DNA of 16,551 nt from an uncultured Nitrososphaera sp. (GTDB lineage Archaea; Thermoproteota; Nitrososphaeria; Nitrososphaerales; Nitrososphaeraceae): positions 1 to 16,551 of the forward strand of contig NZ_CAMLDP010000039.1 of assembly GCF_946478925.1 (NCBI RefSeq), read 5' to 3'. The translations under genes and the position numbers were made by a program. The notes under the pieces were generated by a model. The model saw nothing but the letters and a program-made list of their open reading frames with translations, was not told the DNA's origin and ran no database searches. This document shows positions 14,254 through 16,551 of this stretch, one piece after another (positions within the stretch are counted from its first letter, which is position 1; each line of letters starts with the position of its first letter).

Positions 14254-14275
14254 TTTGCGGCCAGTTTTACTGGCT
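14254..14275 (-). other. 22-nt insert in carB with bulge-helix-bulge-like fold (candidate mini-intron)
   Basis: Minus strand: the codons GGC GAA end at 14276 and TTC GAC resumes at 14253. The intervening 22 nt contain an in-frame TAA and shift the frame by +1. Removing them gives G-E-F-D, the conserved CarB sequence. The insert folds as a 6-bp stem GCCAGU (14274-14269) / ACUGGC (14265-14260) with an AAA loop. Around it lie a 3-nt bulge AAA (14277-14275), a 4-position helix GGCG (14281-14278) / CGCA (14259-14256) with three Watson-Crick pairs and one G-A mismatch, and a 3-nt bulge AAU (14255-14253). Cutting each bulge after its second nucleotide, the usual archaeal endonuclease position, frees exactly 22 nt. 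An outer 8-bp helix (14294-14287 with 14245-14238) closes the structure after an internal loop. A simple indel remains the alternative. Confidence 0.5.
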
Positions 14276-14332
14276 TTCGCCTGCTTCTCCGATTTTTATT
14301 GCCCCACTTCCTAGCACGAGGACCTTCTTTAT
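14276..14332 (-). CDS. carB: carB, 5' coding segment upstream of the insert
   Basis: Nineteen codons read IKKVLVLGSGAIKIGEAGE, the conserved first beta strand and glycine turn of CarB, in a frame offset from the main part by the 22-nt insert. The same frame continues upstream as PRDES, which also looks like a CarB N-terminus, but no ATG/GTG/TTG occurs in it between the previous stop and codon VLGSG. The ATG at 14340, which overlaps carA's TGA as ATGA, is in a different frame and stops after three codons. Joined to the downstream parts, the protein would have at least 1077 residues, the normal CarB length. The real start codon is unresolved. Confidence 0.75.
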
Positions 14333-14336
14333 CGAC

Positions 14337-15560
14337 TCATCTCTTGGCGACTTTTCTCCCCTCCTTTCTTTTTCTTGTTGTCGTTGTTGTTGCTGACTTC
14401 TTCTTTTTCATCTTTGGCTTTTCTTCCTCCTTCCTTGCCTTGACGCCGTCAGTGATTTTGCCGCCGGCGTCGATTATCTGCTTGAACCTGTCGAACACAA
14501 ACATGCAGTCGTAAGGTCCCGGTGACGCCTCAGGATGGAACTGAACTGCTATCACCGGCTTGCTGGCGTGCTCGATTCCCTCCACCGTGTCGTCGTCGGC
14601 GTTTGCAAACCACACCTTGAATCCCGTGCCGTCAAGGCTCTTTGGGTCGACGCCATAGCCGTGGTTCTGGCTGGTGACGTACGACTGCATGTTGCGCAAG
14701 TCCACGCAGGGCTTGTTCTGCCCCCTGTGGCCGAATTTCAGCTTGTAAGTGTCAGCGCCTCCCGCAAGCGCGAGGATCTGGTTGCCAAGACATATCCCAA
14801 GCGTCGGAGTCGACGTCTTTATCAGTTTCGTCGCCGTCTTTATCGTGCTCGTGCAGACCTTGGGGTCGCCCGGCCCGTTGCTTATGACCACGCCTTTTGG
14901 CTTGTATGACATTATCTGCTCGTACGGCGCGTCCCACGGCATACGTACCACGCGGTAGCCCGTGCGGATAATGTTGCGGATGATGCTGTATTTCGTGCCG
15001 GTGTCAAGGAGCACGACGCAGGGCTTGTCCTTGTCGCCGTACTCTTGTATCTTGGGCGTCGACACCTCAGGCATGAAATTGAGGCCCTCGTATTTCGCAC
15101 CTGTCACCAGCTTTCTCATCCTTGCGTCGTCTACGGGTTCCTTGTCTGATACCGCTATTGCGCCCGTCATGACGCCGTGCACGCGCAGCTTTTTCGTCAG
15201 CTCGCGCGTATCGATGCCATAGATGCCGGGTATCTTTTGCTCGTACAGCCACTGGTCGAGGGTCTTGACGCAGCTCCAGTGGCTTGCGACATCTGACAAA
15301 TCGTGAATCAAAAGGGCCTTGGCCTGTATGCTGTCTGACTCAAAGAACTTGGGCAGTCCATATTCATCCTTGACGTCAAAGCTCGGCACACCATAGTTGC
15401 CGACGAGGGGGTACGTCATGCAGAGTATCTGCCCCCGGTACGACGGGTCGGTCAGGGTCTCGGTGTAGCCCACCATGCCCGTATTGAAAACGACTTCGCC
15501 CGTAATCTCTGACGGATAGCCAAAACCTGTCCCGGCAAAAACAGTGCCGTCTTCAAGCAT
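14337..15560 (-). CDS. carA: Carbamoyl-phosphate synthase small subunit (glutamine amidotransferase)
   Basis: 407 residues from ATG 15560. CarA hydrolyses glutamine and channels ammonia to CarB. The N-terminal CPSase domain (MLEDGTVFAGTGFG, GEVVFNTGMVGYTETLTDPSY) is followed by a class I amidotransferase domain with the nucleophile Cys257 in GICLGNQ and the pair His342/Glu344 in QFHPEASPGPYD. The start leaves out a few residues (AAKL) that are encoded just upstream in frame without a start codon; an ATG at 15574 is out of frame. The C-terminus is unusual: residues 374-407 form a Lys/Arg/Glu tail with a Thr5 run, roughly 30 residues beyond the usual end. The TGA lies 4 bp upstream of the first recognised carB codon, so the genes form one operon and give one complex. 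Confidence 0.94.
   Translation of the reverse strand: MLEDGTVFAGTGFGYPSEITGEVVFNTGMVGYTETLTDPSYRGQILCMTYPLVGNYGVPSFDVKDEYGLPKFFESDSIQAKALLIHDLSDVASHWSCVKTLDQWLYEQKIPGIYGIDTRELTKKLRVHGVMTGAIAVSDKEPVDDARMRKLVTGAKYEGLNFMPEVSTPKIQEYGDKDKPCVVLLDTGTKYSIIRNIIRTGYRVVRMPWDAPYEQIMSYKPKGVVISNGPGDPKVCTSTIKTATKLIKTSTPTLGICLGNQILALAGGADTYKLKFGHRGQNKPCVDLRNMQSYVTSQNHGYGVDPKSLDGTGFKVWFANADDDTVEGIEHASKPVIAVQFHPEASPGPYDCMFVFDRFKQIIDAGGKITDGVKARKEEEKPKMKKKKSATTTTTRKRKEGRKVAKR
14356..14365 (-). promoter_or_regulatory. Shine-Dalgarno for carB
   Basis: Minus-strand aggaggggag lies inside the end of carA. Its GGAGG core is 6 nt from an AAG codon and 9 nt from TCG in the carB frame, but 19 nt from the ATG at 14340. 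It therefore points to a start at about 14348-14353, where no standard start codon exists. Confidence 0.5.
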
Positions 15561-15619
15561 CAGTTTGGCCGCATAGCCTGTGTAGGTCTGTTGAAGTGTC
15601 GGAATTTTTTGACCCTCAC
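15560..15619 (-). other. Possible 19-codon upstream ORF overlapping the carA start
   Basis: A GTG-initiated frame (VRVKKFRHFNRPTQAMRPN) ends in a TGA that overlaps carA's ATG as TGATG. It has four Arg codons out of 19. The predicted TSS from the TATA box is close to, possibly just downstream of, the GTG, in which case only the internal ATG at 15574 (a 4-residue peptide) would be translated. It may be chance. Confidence 0.2.
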
Positions 15620-15636
15620 CAACTGTTTAGATATGG

Positions 15637-15644
15637 ATATTTTA
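15637..15644 (-). promoter_or_regulatory. TATA box for carAB
   Basis: Minus-strand taaaatat, preceded by CC, is centred about 80 bp before carA's ATG and predicts a TSS near 15614 with a leader of roughly 50 nt. It is the best TATA match in the gap between the MEDS gene and carA. Confidence 0.45.
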
Positions 15645-15671
15645 GGTTTTGCTTTGCACGGCGTGCGCCTC

Positions 15672-15690
15672 TGGAGCGATCTTTGCTCCA
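15672..15690 (-). other. Stem-loop between the MEDS gene and the carAB promoter
   Basis: TGGAGC and GCTCCA form a perfect 6-bp inverted repeat around a 7-nt spacer. About 8 bp further on is a 10-bp palindrome CTTGATCAAG (15698-15707). Both lie upstream of the carAB TATA box and downstream of the MEDS stop codon. They could be the 3' end of the MEDS mRNA or an operator for carAB. The rest of the 196-bp gap shows no gene. Confidence 0.3.
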
Positions 15691-15756
15691 AACCCTCCTT
15701 GATCAAGTCGGTATCATCTCGCGGTGCCGGTACACAACGTGGATGATGTATCTGTG

Positions 15757-16551
15757 TTATAGATCTTTATCTGAAAAACCTTTTTCCAGCCGCTCCATGA
15801 TCAGTTTTGCGGCGTCTTGCCCAAACAGTACATCGATCACCCCGTGAATTTCTTTTAGAAAATAAGACTTGTTGCTGGACAGGTCTATTCCGCGCCGCTT
15901 CATCTCATCGACCAGCACATCTGTCACTGCCCTGCCGACTAGGCTTTCCAGCTTTGCCAAAGCCTCTTTCAGCTTTCTGGCGGTTATCGGCTCTTGGCCT
16001 GTGTTGTACGCAAGCACATGCGAATCCAGGATGACATCGTGGGTCTGGACAATCCTGCCTTTCTCGCGGTCAAACGGGAAGGTTCCCATGAGCGATTTTG
16101 GAAACAGGCAGAGCGTCGTTACGGTCTGCATCCTGATGTCCTGCCACCAGGATTCTATCATGAAGCATTCGTCAAAGTGCTTGTTACCAAACAGGCGTCC
16201 CGTCGCGTCGCCCACGTACCTCACTTCCATGTCTTTCTTCTTGCCACGCATCCTTTCAAGTTCTTGCCCCACCTTTTTGTACGGAGTCAAGTCGTGCCTT
16301 AGCGCGGCGTCGTAGAATGGGGCAAAGTCTATAACCATCAGATTTCCTGCCTTGACATTTTGTTCGTAATCTGTGATGCGAGAAGACATCGCCTTAAAGT
16401 ATTCCCTGTCTGCTGCGTGCACCGTGCCATAAATGCACAGCTGGCCGCCTTTCAGGCCGTCGTTGATGAAGCGTATTATTTCGTCATCGCGCTGCCGCTC
16501 GTCATCGTAAAAGAGCGCCATGTGCTTGCACTCTTGAAAGGCAAAAGACAT
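15757..16551 (-). CDS. MEDS-domain signalling protein with C-terminal archaeal output-type domain (possibly partial)
   Basis: 264 residues to an ATG at the very window edge, so the true start may lie outside. Residues about 8-170 resemble the MEDS (methanogen/methylotroph, DcmR-type sensory) domain: HMALFYDDERQRDDEIIRF, then a GLKGGQLCIYG strand and later MIESWWQDIRMQTVTTLCLFP. Such domains are cytoplasmic ligand or signal sensors. After a linker (about 180-205) comes a compact helical domain, LVGRAVTDVLVDEMKRRGIDL followed by SYFLKEIHGVIDVLFGQDAAK. This resembles the C-terminal domain found on many thaumarchaeal signalling proteins (described as a Nitrosopumilus output domain, NitrOD5); that assignment is from memory. 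There is no DNA-binding motif or transmembrane helix. The signal is unknown, and it sits upstream of carAB on the same strand with its own 3' region between. Confidence 0.75.
   Translation of the reverse strand: MSFAFQECKHMALFYDDERQRDDEIIRFINDGLKGGQLCIYGTVHAADREYFKAMSSRITDYEQNVKAGNLMVIDFAPFYDAALRHDLTPYKKVGQELERMRGKKKDMEVRYVGDATGRLFGNKHFDECFMIESWWQDIRMQTVTTLCLFPKSLMGTFPFDREKGRIVQTHDVILDSHVLAYNTGQEPITARKLKEALAKLESLVGRAVTDVLVDEMKRRGIDLSSNKSYFLKEIHGVIDVLFGQDAAKLIMERLEKGFSDKDL

Noticed and set aside
14254..14340. Programmed ribosomal frameshift or bypass as explanation of the split carB
   Set aside because: No slippery heptamer is present, 22 nt would have to be skipped, and no matching take-off and landing codons are seen. 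Excision at RNA level or an indel fits better.
14329..14340. ATG of the ATGA overlap with carA as the carB start
   Set aside because: Its frame reads ATG AGT CGA TAA and ends after three codons; it is also 19 nt from the SD.
1..16551. CRISPR array, insertion sequence or prophage
   Set aside because: No repeated spacer-like units, terminal repeats, transposase or integrase motifs were found; the content is housekeeping and surface-related.

Overview
The window looks like chromosome from an ammonia-oxidising archaeon of the Nitrososphaera type (Nitrososphaerota/Thaumarchaeota). This is inferred from the archaeal LSm-L37e gene pair, TATA-box promoters placed for leaderless or short-leader mRNAs, frequent GTG/TTG starts, thaumarchaeal-type CarB sequence, and a MEDS sensor protein whose C-terminal output domain resembles one described from Nitrosopumilus. 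No rRNA, tRNA, CRISPR array or transposase was recognised. Species cannot be fixed from the sequence alone.

Layout. 1-204: C-terminus of a creatininase-family amidohydrolase. 261-1316 (+): LSm RNA-binding protein, ribosomal protein L37e and a coiled-coil protein. 1357-3448 (+): a glutaminase-less asparagine-synthase-like enzyme and a family 2 glycosyltransferase, each with its own promoter. 3478-5133 (-): an exported NodB-like deacetylase carrying HYR and Ig-like modules. With the two genes before it, this suggests a small cell-surface glycan locus. 5352-5810 (-): a two-helix membrane protein. 5917-7334 (+): folD overlapping a 5-formyl-THF cyclo-ligase, a folate one-carbon pair. 7331-8620 (-): purD, which links to this through purine synthesis. 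8658-9771: divergent SWIM zinc-finger and COG1407-type metallophosphoesterase genes sharing a 46-bp promoter region. 9830-10867 (-): a radical SAM/SPASM-like protein. 11077-15560 (-): carA-carB for carbamoyl phosphate (arginine and pyrimidines). 15757-16551 (-): the MEDS-domain signalling protein, reaching the window edge.

Main observation. The 5' end of carB is interrupted by exactly 22 nt (14254-14275). These bases shift the frame and add a TAA in the middle of the conserved GEAGE/FDYSG block. Removing them restores the canonical CarB sequence. The insert folds into a structure close to the archaeal bulge-helix-bulge splice motif, with two 3-nt bulges placed so that cutting at the usual positions releases exactly 22 nt. 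It is therefore a candidate mini-intron in a protein-coding archaeal gene, although a 5'-end indel (pseudogene or assembly error) is not excluded. The same junction has two further oddities: carB has no ATG/GTG/TTG start in the restored frame despite a strong Shine-Dalgarno, and CarA ends in a Lys/Arg/Thr low-complexity tail. A probable CTG start in a CTGA overlap (folD/cyclo-ligase) and a possible short uORF before carA are lesser points.
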